64,000 nt of DNA, from contig RPFO01000312.1 in NCBI GenBank assembly GCA_009746045.1, forward strand, positions 82,001 to 146,000. Direction: 5' to 3'. The position numbers were made by a program, and so were the translations under genes. The notes beneath the pieces were generated by a model, which was given only the letters and a program-made list of their open reading frames with translations, was not told where the DNA came from and did no database searches. Each line of letters opens with the position of its first letter. The stretch's first letter is position 1. Of this stretch, positions 12,184 to 33,529 are shown piece by piece. The DNA is from Mesostigma viride (lineage: Eukaryota > Streptophyta > Mesostigmatophyceae > Mesostigmatales > Mesostigmataceae).

Positions 12184-12256
12184 TGGACCAGCAGGGCTTC
12201 GATCCCCGTACCTCCGACATGCGAAGTCGGCGCGCTACCAATTGTGCCACTAGCCC
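12184..12256 (-). tRNA. tRNA-Ala (anticodon CGC)
   Basis: Read on the minus strand from 12256, the 73 nt fold as a standard cloverleaf. The acceptor GGGCTAG pairs with CTGGTCC including the G3:U70 wobble, the main identity element of alanine tRNA, followed by A73 (12184). The anticodon stem CCGAC/GTCGG closes loop TTCGCAT, giving anticodon CGC. The A box (TGGCACAATTGG) and B-box region (GGGATCGAAGCC) are intact. A run of four T's on the transcribed strand follows about 5 nt past the 3' end (12176-12179), a Pol III terminator. No intron and no encoded CCA, as expected for a nuclear gene. Confidence 0.92.
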
Positions 12257-12346
12257 AGGGTGCTTCAAGGCAACGTGTACTGAACACACAAGTTGCAGAC
12301 ATGCTGCAGAAAATAGAAAAAATTGTGGAAGTCGGGAAAAACAAGT

Positions 12347-12419
12347 TGGACCAGCAGGGTTTCGATCCCCGTACCTCCGACATGCAAAGTCGGCGCGCTA
12401 CCGATTGTGCCACTAGCCC
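12347..12419 (-). tRNA. tRNA-Ala (anticodon TGC)
   Basis: The second cloverleaf on the same strand is nearly identical to its neighbour 90 bp away. G3:U70 and A73 are retained. The anticodon loop reads TTTGCAT, giving TGC (decodes GCA). The B-box region reads GGGATCGAAACC. A T5 run on the transcribed strand (complement of 12337-12341) is the terminator. The body matches the first copy but the flanks do not, so this is an old local duplication or a conserved isoacceptor pair. Confidence 0.92.
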
Positions 12420-12903
12420 GGATATTTCGCATTTGCAACTCACTTCGATGTGCAAATCTGAAACATGATATTTTTGGCCGAAATTAACTTATATATTCGT
12501 GTACTTTTTTTAGTGGAAAGCCGCGGCTGCGTGTGGGGTAAGACACTTGGGGCGTAATTGCCTTTGACGTGTTGGCAATTAATTCGTGTCGGGCTTAGAA
12601 CCACAACAGCTGCCCCCTCGATCACGTGCGTTGAATTCTGAGCGACGCGAACGGCGCCTGCCAATGTCCAATTCACCTTGCCAAGGTCATGCCTTCTTCC
12701 TACTTTTACACTCTGCATGCGGGAAGGCTCATATTTTGGGTACGCGCATACATGGGACATCATGATGAGGGACACAAACTTCGGCCACCCAACAACCATG
12801 GCAGCACCGTTTGACGTTTCAGGGTCTACGTAGCATGGTACTGGATGGAATGGAAATCCATACTGTTACGATCAGCTGCACGTCTGCCTAGGCACCGGGT
12901 ACC
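12420..12903. promoter_or_regulatory. Upstream region shared by tRNA-Ala and GT29 gene
   Basis: No coding sequence is recognised between the tRNA genes (minus strand) and the first GT29 exon (plus strand), so promoters for the latter are expected here. I see no convincing TATA box. Confidence 0.3.
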
Positions 12904-24079
<11,176 letters not shown>

Positions 24080-26829
24080 TAGTTCTACTAGTTGAATATA
24101 GCACGGGGCAGCCATCAGCCCCTGGACTACAGTGTGATGGCCGTGTTTTGCTGCATGTACTAGTCGAACACTGTCACCCTTGAAGGCTGCAGGCGCTTTC
24201 ATTCAAGAATGGTCGGCCAGACTCCAGACTTATCGCTTGATGTGGATGCTAGATGCAGGCGTAAAGACTCAGTTTGTGACCTTTTTGTTGGTGAGCTCGT
24301 GGTGGTCAAGTATGCGGCCGAGCGATGTTGATCCATTAATGATTATAAACGTTCATCCAGCGCCCAACGAACTATTCGATGTCCTCCCATGTTGATCCTT
24401 ATAAACGTTCATCCAGCGCCCAACGAACGATTCGATGTCCTCCCATGTTTCATTTCAGACTAGCCGCATACCACCTGTAGCATATGCGCCAGCTGGGCGT
24501 CTGACACTCACCGTGCATATCGGTGCCTGCCTGCCTGACCAGCTCCTATCGCAAAAGAGCCACAGGGTGTAGCTTTTCTCGCATTTGGATACCGGGTGGC
24601 TTGGTGCCGCCATTTCGGACGCCAGCATTTGGATCCCTAGCCAAGAGCGGAGTAGATATCTTTTGGTTCCGTTCATTTCTGCAACCCATGCGGTGTGCCC
24701 ATGTCCCACGGCCATTCATGCCTCATCCTTTATCCGTGAAATGTCCTTTTTCCTTGTGCTGATGTGGCGCCACCTGTCGACGCTCTTCCCTTGTTTTGTC
24801 CCACAATCTGTTCGAATTTTTCTGGTTTGGTCCATGGAACGTTCCCTGTCGCGCTGCCTCTAATCATCGACACAGAACCTTCTAATTCCTCGACATAGTT
24901 TGTGACTTCGATCCGCAATTTCCTTCTTTCTCCCTTGCACGAACTGCTGCAGTCATCTGCTCACCCGGGCACGCGCGGGAGGAGTGCGACACCGGCTAGT
25001 GGGTACTGGCCCCCGGCAACGACCCAGCAAGGGGGGGAACGGCTTCCATTACAGAAGGTCTCTTCCCTTGGCCACCATTGTCGATTTTATTACGTGCCGC
25101 TGTGAAACTGAAACAGAGGGTTCAAGCATTTAGCGGGCGGATTGTCATAAGGAATCCAGCCGAAATTGTTCCTGGTAGCCATCCACTGAGGCTATGGGTG
25201 GTTGCCTCCATGGCACTTACATGGATGGAGCATGCCACCTCCAGCACTGGTTGTCCATCAGTTTGAGTGGGGAGGCGGGCTACCGCAGCCAATAGGGTTC
25301 CCTCCCACTTCCAGGTGGTCTGTGTTCAGGTGCATTCCTTCCAGCTGCTCGAATGTGAGCTGCAGCCAGCAGTGGCCGGGAGGGTGCATACAGCTTGAGC
25401 TGCTTGTCACTAGCTGCTACTTCGAGGTGGGTGGTTCCGCCATGCATGGCGATTCCATCCAAATGTCACAGACATATTACTTGGATGTGATTTATTACTT
25501 GGATGTGCCAAGTCGAGGTGGCTACCTGAATGCCCTGCCTACAGTTTGCGCTAATTCCCTGACAATGGAGGGCTTTTGGACGCTTCCTTCGTGACGACAG
25601 CAGCTTTCTCGGTAGCTAGCTGCCACTCTGTCACCAGAAGGGTATCAGTGGCCACTCGGTGCCACAGGAAACGTGAAAAGCGGCAGCATACGGTGACCCG
25701 GGGGAGGCCAGTATGGGGGAAGCAACCAGCGGTGATTGACAAGGCATTTGCAAGGGCAGTGCCTACAGGTGACGAGTGACGGCATGTGCTTGCCGTGGCA
25801 CGGGGCAGGGTAGTCGCAGTCTACAGCAAGTGACCAGAGCAACCAAGGTGCAGCATTTTGCCAATAAATGAAGGCCACGTGTGGCGCTTGTAATTTATGA
25901 CAGTGTGCAAACTGTTACATCCATGTGGAAGAGAACTTGGAGTTCAGTGTAATGGCTGAATCCTGTGTACGGCAAATGTCTAATGATTCCTGGCCTGACT
26001 TGACTGCCCTTTCAAAGGTCCTTTGTCTTGTGCCCTGGAGGCCTGGACGGTCCGGGGCAGTACCTTGGAATCTATCTGGAATCCGACGGATGTCAGTTGA
26101 GTATCTTCCTGAAGTCAAAAGTGTGACATATGTCTTGAGAGAACCTTACCGTTTAGTCTGTGTTCTGATTGGCTAGAGTCTTGCATGGATCACCTTGGAT
26201 GCCTGATCGAGGCTCGTGGGCACAAGAACCTGCTTGTCATCATAGTCAGTCACCTACGTACCCAACATGTGAAGTTATCTTCTAATAACCAATATCCTCA
26301 CTCCCAGCCTTGTTCTAGGAGAGCCACTCCAAGCCTTGTACTAGGAGAGCCATACTTAGAGCTTGAAAATTTGTGTCTCTTAGATTTCATTTGTGCAAGC
26401 AGAGAGACGCATGACCGGAAAAGGCCAGCCCACCGCTCCCTTCGATGCTTGTCACCATAGCCAGCTAGTCATCGATCCACGTACCCAACTTGTGACCGAG
26501 TTGCTTTCTTACATACCCAACATGCTCATTCCAGGCCATGTTCTAGGCTAGAGCCATACCTCGAGAGCTTCTAGTCTTGTGTCTGCAGAAGAACTTGTGC
26601 AAGCAGCTAACCCGCCCCTCGTGGCTAGATATAGCCCCGCCACTTGTGGCTGGATTGAATCCTACCACCCCCATGCTCATCTCCACCTACTCTGTATACG
26701 GATTTATCATTCGTGCTCACGTAACGCATGCAGTCTAGATGTTTTTAGTCGCTCAGCTGCTCCCTGAGCAACCCCGCGCCCGCCCAGCTCTACAGTACTA
26801 TTAATTAAACAGCCCTGCTATACCTGCGC
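24080..26829. other. Non-coding stretch downstream of GT29
   Basis: No gene recognised. The only structure I see is a tandem duplication of a 58-64 bp unit at 24328-24450 (ATAAACGTTCATCCAGCGCC occurs twice). Confidence 0.4.
24328..24450. repeat. Tandem duplication, two ~60-bp units
   Basis: Both units read GTTGATCC...ATAAACGTTCATCCAGCGCC and end GATGTCCTCCCAT. They differ by a 6-bp indel and one substitution. Confidence 0.85.
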
Positions 26830-28450
26830 AATGCCCAGGTGGTCGCCGCCCGGCTGGCGCTAGCACAGGCCCGCCGCCGCGTGGAGGACCTGTATACCCG
26901 TACTGTGAGCGGCTTACTCAAGCATATACTGCCGCACACGCGGAGGAGGTGCAGACACTTGCCGCAGAGATCAATCGCCACACGGCCGCCAACCAGCACA
27001 AGGCGGCATGGCGGTCTCTTGACCGTCTCACCGGACGACGGGAAAAGCAAAGGGCTGACATCGATTCCGGGCACCCCCGGTGAACGCCTTGAGTTTGGTT
27101 CAGCTCCCAGGCTAAACTATCCGGGGCTCCTGGACCGCCCCGGCCCCCCGCTCAACCCCGCTGCCACTGCACGCCCTGCGGCTAGCCGCGGCGGACTTAT
27201 TGAGCCCCCGCAGCTAGCCGCCCACCCGCGAAACGGAATACTTGGGCCCACCGCTCTCCGCCCCCCTGGACGGCCGACCCCCACAACGAGTGGGCCCCAC
27301 TGGAATGGGCTGCTGCCATCTCCAGTTTCTCCACCCTCCGCAAAGATGCTGCATGCCATGGGAGTGGACAATATTTCACCGGAGGTGGTTCAGAGTGCTT
27401 GAGCTTGAGCCTTTCCTCCGGGGCGTTCGCAACCGGACTCTACGAGATGGCCTCCCCCCGCCGATGTATATTGGAAGACCGCTGTCCGGGTCATGCTCTC
27501 CAAGGGCAAGGGGGATCCGCCGCGGACACCGGCAACTACCACGGCGTATATGCCTCTGCAAAGCTATGTGCCATGAGAGACTGTCTTCATGCGTCTCCTG
27601 CTGAAGTACCGCATGCGTGCCAGCCGGCTCGATTCCCACCTAGGTGAGTCCCAGATGGGCTTCCGTGTTGCTCTGCTGTGCATGCCGCCCTCCTCTCCCG
27701 CTTCAACCAGGTGGATCGAGGGCAAGTGCGGCGTGCTCATGAAGAAGCTTGAACTAGCCATCCCCGCCCACACCGAGGCCCTGGCCACGCAGGTCCCAAA
27801 GCTAGCGGCGCAGACGGCCACCATCGCATCCGGGCCTCCCCGGCAGGACGCTGGCGACCTCCTGCCGCTCTCCTATGGGGACCTACTGCGGTCAGCGACC
27901 GCCTCAACCACTGACGCCATCGCCCTGCACGAAACTCCAGGAGCTGGAGGACCACCGCCTGAGGCCGAACAAAGGGAGGCCACCGATCGCCCCCGCCGCG
28001 AGTGCCGAGTGCATGGTGCTGCGTCATTGGCCCCCAGAAGCCAGGGGAGACGGCAACCAGTGCCCTTGCCGACGAGCTCAAGGACCAGCTTCTTACTACG
28101 TCCCTCATCATGGGCCTGGTATGTAGGTGAGGTAGAAATGCGTGGTACGTGCCACCGCCTTCCCCACTCACGGGACAAGCTAGGCGGCTCCCCCACCAGT
28201 CCTGCTCACCTTCCCCTCCCCTGAGGACAAGCAGCGGTTCCTTTCTCGTCGCAATAGGTTGCCCGACCTCACTCTGGACGCTGGAAGACAACCTGACCCC
28301 CGCTCAGCAGCAGCAGCGACGCGACCTGTGGCCGGAATACCTCCGCCACAAGCAGGATCCCCAGAAGCCCAAGTGGTGCATGTACTGCAGGGGCGGGGAC
28401 CTGATGATCAACCAAAAGATGTGGACGCCCCCTGCGGGCTAGAATAGCCC
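26830..28450 (+). pseudogene. Degenerate LINE (non-LTR retrotransposon) fragments
   Basis: Several frames carry LINE-like sequence. HKAAWRSLDRLTGRREKQRA (about 26998) resembles the linker between endonuclease and reverse transcriptase. EWAPLEWAAAISSF (about 27290), then WKTAVRVMLSKGKGDPP and a NYHGVYASAKLCAM segment (about 27450-27570) match the start of LINE RT ('W-x-x-A-x-V-x-L-x-K-x-G-D-P...N-Y-R'). MGFRVALLC (about 27656) fits the 'Q-x-G-F-R' block. From about 27720 the sequence instead resembles LINE ORF1: EDHRLRPN, then EDNLTPAQQQQRRDLWPEYL ahead of a basic C-terminus ending at 28440. ORF1 thus lies downstream of RT, the reverse of normal order. Frames change repeatedly, so it is dead. 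Confidence 0.55.
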
Positions 28451-28824
28451 TTGTAATCATTGGTAGTCACTGCCGCCATGGCAGCCACCATGCCTAGAAT
28501 GTTTGCCTTAGTAGCCTTGCCACCATTTACCTATAGTCACGTGCACCGCTAACGCACGGTACACAACCCGCCATAGCCTTAGCTTAGCCCTCGTACAGCC
28601 AGCCATGCTATATACGTCCTTGCTATGCTTCGCTTGCTTGCCCACGCTCCTTGTCATGATATGCTCACGCGGGTCACTTAATGCACTGGTCCACAGAATT
28701 TGCCGGATCGTCTATCGTGTCCGATTGCTGCTGTGGCATGCCTCTGGCATGAAGGAGAAAGGGGGTCTCTGCCCTTTCTTCATATTGTGCACGTACAGGG
28801 ATCGATTAAAAGCACTCCGGTGCT

Positions 28825-28863
28825 CCGTGACCGGCTCCCCAACGGGAGCATGTAATTAATTAA
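28825..28863 (+). mobile_element. LINE/SINE 3' tail: hairpin plus (TTAA)n
   Basis: The stem GCTCCGT...AACGGGAGC is followed by ATGTAATTAATTAATT. It shares the hairpin and tail with the retroposons at 10.3-10.7 kb, so they probably use the same retrotransposition machinery. Confidence 0.55.
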
Positions 28864-29242
28864 TTCCGTGTCACTTGGTCGCAATTGTGTTATGGTCACC
28901 ATGGCCATGACCGCGCGCCGCCTGCTGATCGAGGAAGTGGGCCGCCTGGCCTCCGGCCTCTTGCCATTGCTATTGACCTTCTTGGTTTTCACCATGCATG
29001 CAGAGCATTCGATACTACGCGGTCGGATATATGGGATCAACGCCCTATAGGTGGCCCACCCATAGGTGGAGGACGGTCCTCCACCTGTTCCGTGTCCCAT
29101 CGTACATTGTTGAGATCATCCTCCATGCAGTTCTATGAAGGGTCCCAACCCCAGGTCCGTACCGCTGACGGCGTCACTCGATCCGGCGTTCCCCCTGCAT
29201 CATACACGTACACGGGGGTGTGGCAGGTCTGTAACAGTGCTC

Positions 29243-29455
29243 TCAGTTAGGTTAATATTGTGTCATTTGTGTGGAAACCTTTTGCCACTCGGCTTCTATA
29301 AGGTTCCGCACAGTATTACCAGTGATAACCACTCGCTGGTACACTCAAGTTCATTCCGGATCGCTGGTGGTTATCGCTGGTAATATTGTGCGGAACCTTA
29401 GAAGCCGAGTGGCAAAAGGTTTCCACACAATATATAACCTAACTAAGACCTTTGA
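29243..29455. repeat. Fold-back (MITE-like) inverted repeat
   Basis: The left arm (29243-29337) and right arm (29361-29455) are reverse complements over about 90 bp. Landmarks are TGGAAACCTTTTGCCACTCG on the left and its complement near 29405-29425, outward to TTAGGTTA / TAACCTAA. A partial third copy of the outer end occurs at about 29672-29698. No ORF. Confidence 0.7.
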
Positions 29456-29465
29456 CCCCTTCGGG

Positions 29466-29500
29466 GCGCAGGTTCGAATCCACTCGGAGGCGGATTATTT
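29466..29500 (+). other. tRNA-like B box
   Basis: GGTTCGAATCC matches the Pol III B-box consensus exactly, downstream of AGTTAGG, a poor A-box candidate, across the fold-back. The T stem does not pair, so this is not a tRNA gene; a tRNA-derived SINE remnant is possible. Confidence 0.3.
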
Positions 29501-29734
29501 CCGGAATATTTCGTCCCGATTTGGCACCCGATTCATATATATTCATGTCAGCGGACATGCGCTCATATTCATATCCATATTTGCGCACATGCGCTCATAT
29601 TCGTATTCATATCTACGGGTGTTCTGAGCCTAGTGATTCGTACGTCCTCGCCCCAAGAGGCTAGGTTTTAGTTAGGTTATGTAATACTGTGCGGAAAGCA
29701 CATGAAGAAGGATGACTGCCCATGGTGTTTTGTG

Positions 29735-30669
29735 GAATGCAGGCCATGCTGATCAAGAGGGCAGGTGCATGGTTTATCAAGATGGAGGGTGGTAACAACT
29801 ATCCACAGCAGATCATTGTTGATGCCCTCTGAGCAGCCCATTATATGCCCACCAGGCTAGGTGTGCCACTATCAGGCATGGCATGGCTAGCTATAGCATC
29901 TGTGCCCCAGATCATCTGAATTGTTGGTGTTGAGTACAGTAGGCTCTGACTGATACCCAGCTGGTAGAGCTAGGTAGGGGCTGAGCAGCTGGTTGAGTCT
30001 GTCAGGATGGAGCTCATCCCCGCTCATTTTGGCAGCTCGGTAGACCTGTACAAGCCAATCAACACGGTGCTCTATTTGGACAGTTCCATGGACAGCAGGA
30101 AGGTGACGGATGTCAGGGGCAGGGCAGCAGCACCCATTACATTACAACAGGAGCACACTTCTCTGGTCAGCTGGTACATACAGTCGGTTGCATGCAGAAC
30201 AGGGTTACACCCAGCAATAACATCGCTGAGTGAGGGCAATATGTGAAGGGCTACACACTGCTCTTTGCCTCAGGGAGTTATTCTACCAGCTCTGTCAGGT
30301 AGCTTCCTGTAGCTTGCAGCTGCACACACTGGTCAAGACATGCAGATGTCCAGCATGGGCACATTGGTGCAGTTTGTGCACGTACAGACATGCAGCTCGC
30401 CAGGAGCAGGGATCTTGATTATTTGTTGCTGAAGGAGATGACTTACCTTGCTCATTATTATTGAACATGTGCCTGCAGCATGTGGACAACCCAGCAGACG
30501 CCCTCATCGGCTCACCAAGCTGGAGTGCAAGGCTAAGGCTGCTGCAATACCCTGTGCTCAAAGGGCTTTATGGACCCCTTCTCTGGTGGGCCATGAAGTC
30601 TGGACAGCCTTTCTATAGTTGGTGGCTGACGGCCAGTGCTGTTGACCCCAGGGGGGAAGGCAACAGGTA
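29735..30669 (+). pseudogene. Copia-type RNase H fragment
   Basis: Plus-strand remnant of the same pol region found at 42.5-43.3 kb (minus). Segments: MLIKRAGAWFIKMEGGNNYP (about 29750), DLYKPINTVLYLDSSMDSRK (about 30046), RGRAAAPITLQQEHTSLVSW, ELFYQLCQVASCSL, and near the end QHVDNPADALIGSPS (about 30478), the degraded form of the Copia hallmark 'H-V-x-G-x-D-N-x-A-D-x-L-T-K'. Several frameshifts are present. It ends in a purine-rich tract (AGGGGGGAAGG, 30650-30660) directly before the LTR-like repeat. Confidence 0.65.
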
Positions 30670-30930
30670 GATTTAGATGAACGCGGATCAGTGAGTTTCT
30701 GGTCTTCCCAAGATGTGATGTCAGATTGGAGCCATGGTTTCAACCAGCAGCTTTCAACCTTTACCACAGTTGCCTCACTACCCTGTGGTCACTAGCCTGA
30801 GGCGGCAGCACCCACGGACAGTGTTGGGAAAAGACACTTGGCCACTGCTGTGTCCGAGCCTTTCTAGGTTTCACCATTGCTGCCAGGCCTTGCGCGCCTT
30901 GGCAGGTCCGCCACTGTCAGTTTCCTTGGA
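30670..30930 (+). repeat. LTR-like repeat, left half (split by DNA transposon)
   Basis: Nearly identical to 63026-63290. It follows the Copia polypurine tract and is cut off at CCTTGGA, where the 10.2-kb element begins. Its continuation is at 41138. Confidence 0.75.
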
Positions 30931-30959
30931 GGGTGGTTTTACCGGATTAGGATACATTT
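30931..30959 (+). repeat. Left terminal inverted repeat
   Basis: 29 bp, perfect complement of 41109-41137. Inner motif GGATTAGGATACATTT is repeated at 30966-30979. Confidence 0.85.
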
Positions 30960-31333
30960 TTTTGTCTAGGATACATTTGATGCACTGTGCAGTTTTCAGA
31001 TGTGTTTGTGGGGGTTGATTGCGCCTAGCATGCATTTTATTGAAGCAATGAGTTTCCCAAGATATACATTATATAAACTAAGACAATTGACCCATTAACG
31101 CAATGAGACAACATCAATGAGACAACATATGCCAATTGAAGGCTGCCCGCAACTTTATTCCAAGTTCATTATTATATGATTCCAAGACCATAACTCTTCC
31201 AAGACCGTACATCTTCAAGATATAGCACTACAGACACCCACGCGGCTTCCGCGGTCATCACGCTCCTCCTCCAAGACAACTCAACCTTACAGGACGTTGG
31301 GCCATCATACGTCCGGAATAATTGTGTCACTTA

Positions 31334-31640
31334 TTACATAACCAAACTTTTTGAGGGATCGCCATGGTTGCATGGTTTCAACACATGCGCCCTGCACTCA
31401 TGTGCATCAAAGGTGTTGCGTAGTGCCAACTCAGTGTCAAAGAACTGATTCAATAATATTTCCCGTATGGCCATGAAGGCCCACATGAGTTAAACATGGC
31501 CGAGAGTGATTGCATCATCCTTCTTGGCGACATCGGTCTTGACGACGTCGATGGGGAAGACGGCAGCACCTGCATGTGAACAAAAGAATCCATGAACTGT
31601 GGCATCCAAAGGCAACAACATATTAGCATCCCATTGAACA
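31334..31640 (-). pseudogene. 3' end of an ORF inside the transposon, unrecognised
   Basis: Read on the minus strand, ANMLLPLDATVHGFFCSHAG and FPIDVVKTDVAKKDDAITLG run to an in-frame TAA at 31490-31492. After it, WAFMAIREILLNQFFDTELA, LRNTFDAHECRAHVLKPCN and two tandem stops at about 31331-31336 follow. The composition is clearly protein-like on both sides of the internal stop, so this looks like the C-terminal end of a decayed element-encoded protein. I do not recognise the family. It may have been continuous, or spliced, with the coiled-coil ORF at 32729-33354, with the minisatellite lying in an intron or expanded exon. Confidence 0.4.
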
Positions 31641-31659
31641 CGAAGCCACGCTGACCCGG

Positions 31660-32662
31660 CCATCCAGCCGCCCACGCAGCCACAGAGCCAGCCAGCCACG
31701 CAGTGACGCACCCACCCAGCCACACATCCACGCATCCACGCACCCGGCACCCCCCCCCCCCCCAGCCAGCCACGCAGCCACGCAGCCACGCAGCCACGCA
31801 GCAGCGCAGCCACGCAGCCACACAGCCACGCACCCTCCTTTCCAGCCACGCAGCCACGCAGCCACGCAGCCACGCAGCCACGCAGCCACGCAGCCACGCA
31901 GCCACGCAGCAGCGCAGCTACACGCAGCCACACAGCCACGCACCCTCCTTTCCAGCCAAGCAGCCACGCAGCCACGCAGCCACGCAGCCACGCAGCAGCG
32001 CAGCCACGCAGCCACACAGCCACGCACCCTCCTTTCCAGCCACGCAGCCACGCAGCCACGCAGCAGCGCAGCCACGCAGCCACACAGCCACGCACCCTCC
32101 TTTCCAGCCAAGCAGCCACGCAGCCACGCAGCCACGCAGCCACGCAGCAGCGCAGCCACGCAGCCACACAGCCACGCAGCCACGCAGCCACGCAGCAGCG
32201 CAGCCACGCAGCCACGCAGCCACGCAGCAGCGCAGCCACGCAGCCACACAGCCACGCACCCTCCTTTCCAGCCACGCAGCCACGCAGCCACGCAGCCACG
32301 CAGCCACGCAGCCACGCAGCCACGCAGCCACGCAGCCACGCAGCAGCGCAGCCACGCAGCCACACAGCCACGCACCCTCCTTTCCAGCCAAGCAGCCACG
32401 CAGCCACGCAGCAGCGCAGCCACGCAGCCACACAGCCACGCACCCTCCTTTCCAGCCACGCAGCAGCGCAGCCACGCAGCCACGCAGCAGCGCAGCCACG
32501 CAGCCACACAGCCACGCAGCCACGCAGCCACGCAGCAGCGCAGCCACGCAGCCACGCAGCCACGCAGCCACGCAGCCACGCAGCCACGCAGCAGCGCAGC
32601 CACGCAGCCACACAGCCACGCACCCTCCTTTCCAGCCAAGCAGCCACGCAGTCACACAGTCA
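31660..32662. repeat. GCAGCCAC minisatellite with higher-order structure
   Basis: An 8-bp monomer (GCAGCCAC) makes up about 1 kb, punctuated by GCAGCAGC variants and by about nine copies of CCCTCCTTTCCAGCC, giving irregular blocks. Both strands stay open for hundreds of codons (Ser-His-Ala-Ala-Thr-Gln peptides on plus, Ala-Ala-Trp-Leu-Arg-Gly-Cys on minus). Confidence 0.95.
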
Positions 32663-32728
32663 AACCCCCCCTACCCCCCCCCCCCCACACACCCCCCCAC
32701 CCCACCCACTCAACACTACACGAATGAC

Positions 32729-32864
32729 TCACAAAGAACTGCTGCACCACCGATGATCCCTGCGGGAACTGCTCTGCTGCTGACGGTCCCTGCGAAAACT
32801 GCTGCAGTGCCGACAATGCCTGTGGAAACTGCGACATTGCCGACGCTGCCTGCGGGAACTGAAG

Positions 32865-32930
<66 letters not shown>

Positions 32931-32967
32931 AGTTGTTGCTGCAGTTGCTGCTGCAGTTGCTGCTGCA

Positions 32968-33006
<39 letters not shown>

Positions 33007-33354
33007 GCTGGACCACTTGTTTCTGCACCTCTTGACGCAGCTGCAAACCAAGCTCTTCAACCTTCTTGCTTTGGTTCTCCATAGCTCGTTGCATCTCTCT
33101 CATCGTCTGTTCCACGCCCACCAGTACGGGGGTCGGCGGCGGCAGCGGCTGGGTACGCTCTGGCTGGGTGCGCTCTGGCTGCCGTGCAGGACCTTGCCAC
33201 ATCGGCCGGCGCATTGGTGGTTTGCACCGGCCAAAAAATCTACTTTCATGGCACCAGATTTCTTTCCTAGCACCCATTTTCTACAATCGTCCCCGGCATA
33301 ACACAAATCAATCAATTCGTCCATGTCATCGCTTCGGCTATCAGCATCGGGCAT
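32729..33354 (-). pseudogene. Coiled-coil, poly-Gln ORF inside the transposon
   Basis: The minus strand from ATG 33354 reads MPDADSRSDDMDELIDLCYA then KKSGAMKVDFLAGANHQCAG. The reading must shift frame near 33200-33240 to continue as PVLVGVEQTMREMQRAMENQ and KKVEELGLQLRQEVQKQVVQ, a convincing coiled coil, followed by about 45 Gln (a CAG/CTG array) and a Ser/Arg-rich end. A poly-Leu frame on the other strand is a shadow. The N-terminus with two Cys pairs could be a small zinc-binding unit, but this is weak. Function unknown; probably element-encoded, together with 31334-31640. Confidence 0.4.
32868..33003. repeat. (CTG)n trinucleotide array
   Basis: About 45 CTG units interrupted by four CAGTTG blocks at 32930-32973. 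It encodes poly-Gln on the minus strand. Confidence 0.93.
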
Positions 33355-33529
33355 AGTTCCCGTGGCTAGTGCCCATCATTCTTTCCACCTTGAGCGGGGC
33401 GAAGTCACGAATTCAAGCGCGAAGTGCATTTGAATCAAGCGGGAACTGGGTGACACTGCTTGAAGACGTGCAGCTCCAAGGCATGCAAATGATGCAATGT
33501 ATGAAAGATACGATACGCAAAGTTCAGGT

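Noticed and set aside
31703-33301. 532-residue plus-strand ORF
   Set aside because: It consists of minisatellite peptides plus poly-Leu opposite a convincing poly-Gln coiled-coil frame; judged a shadow.
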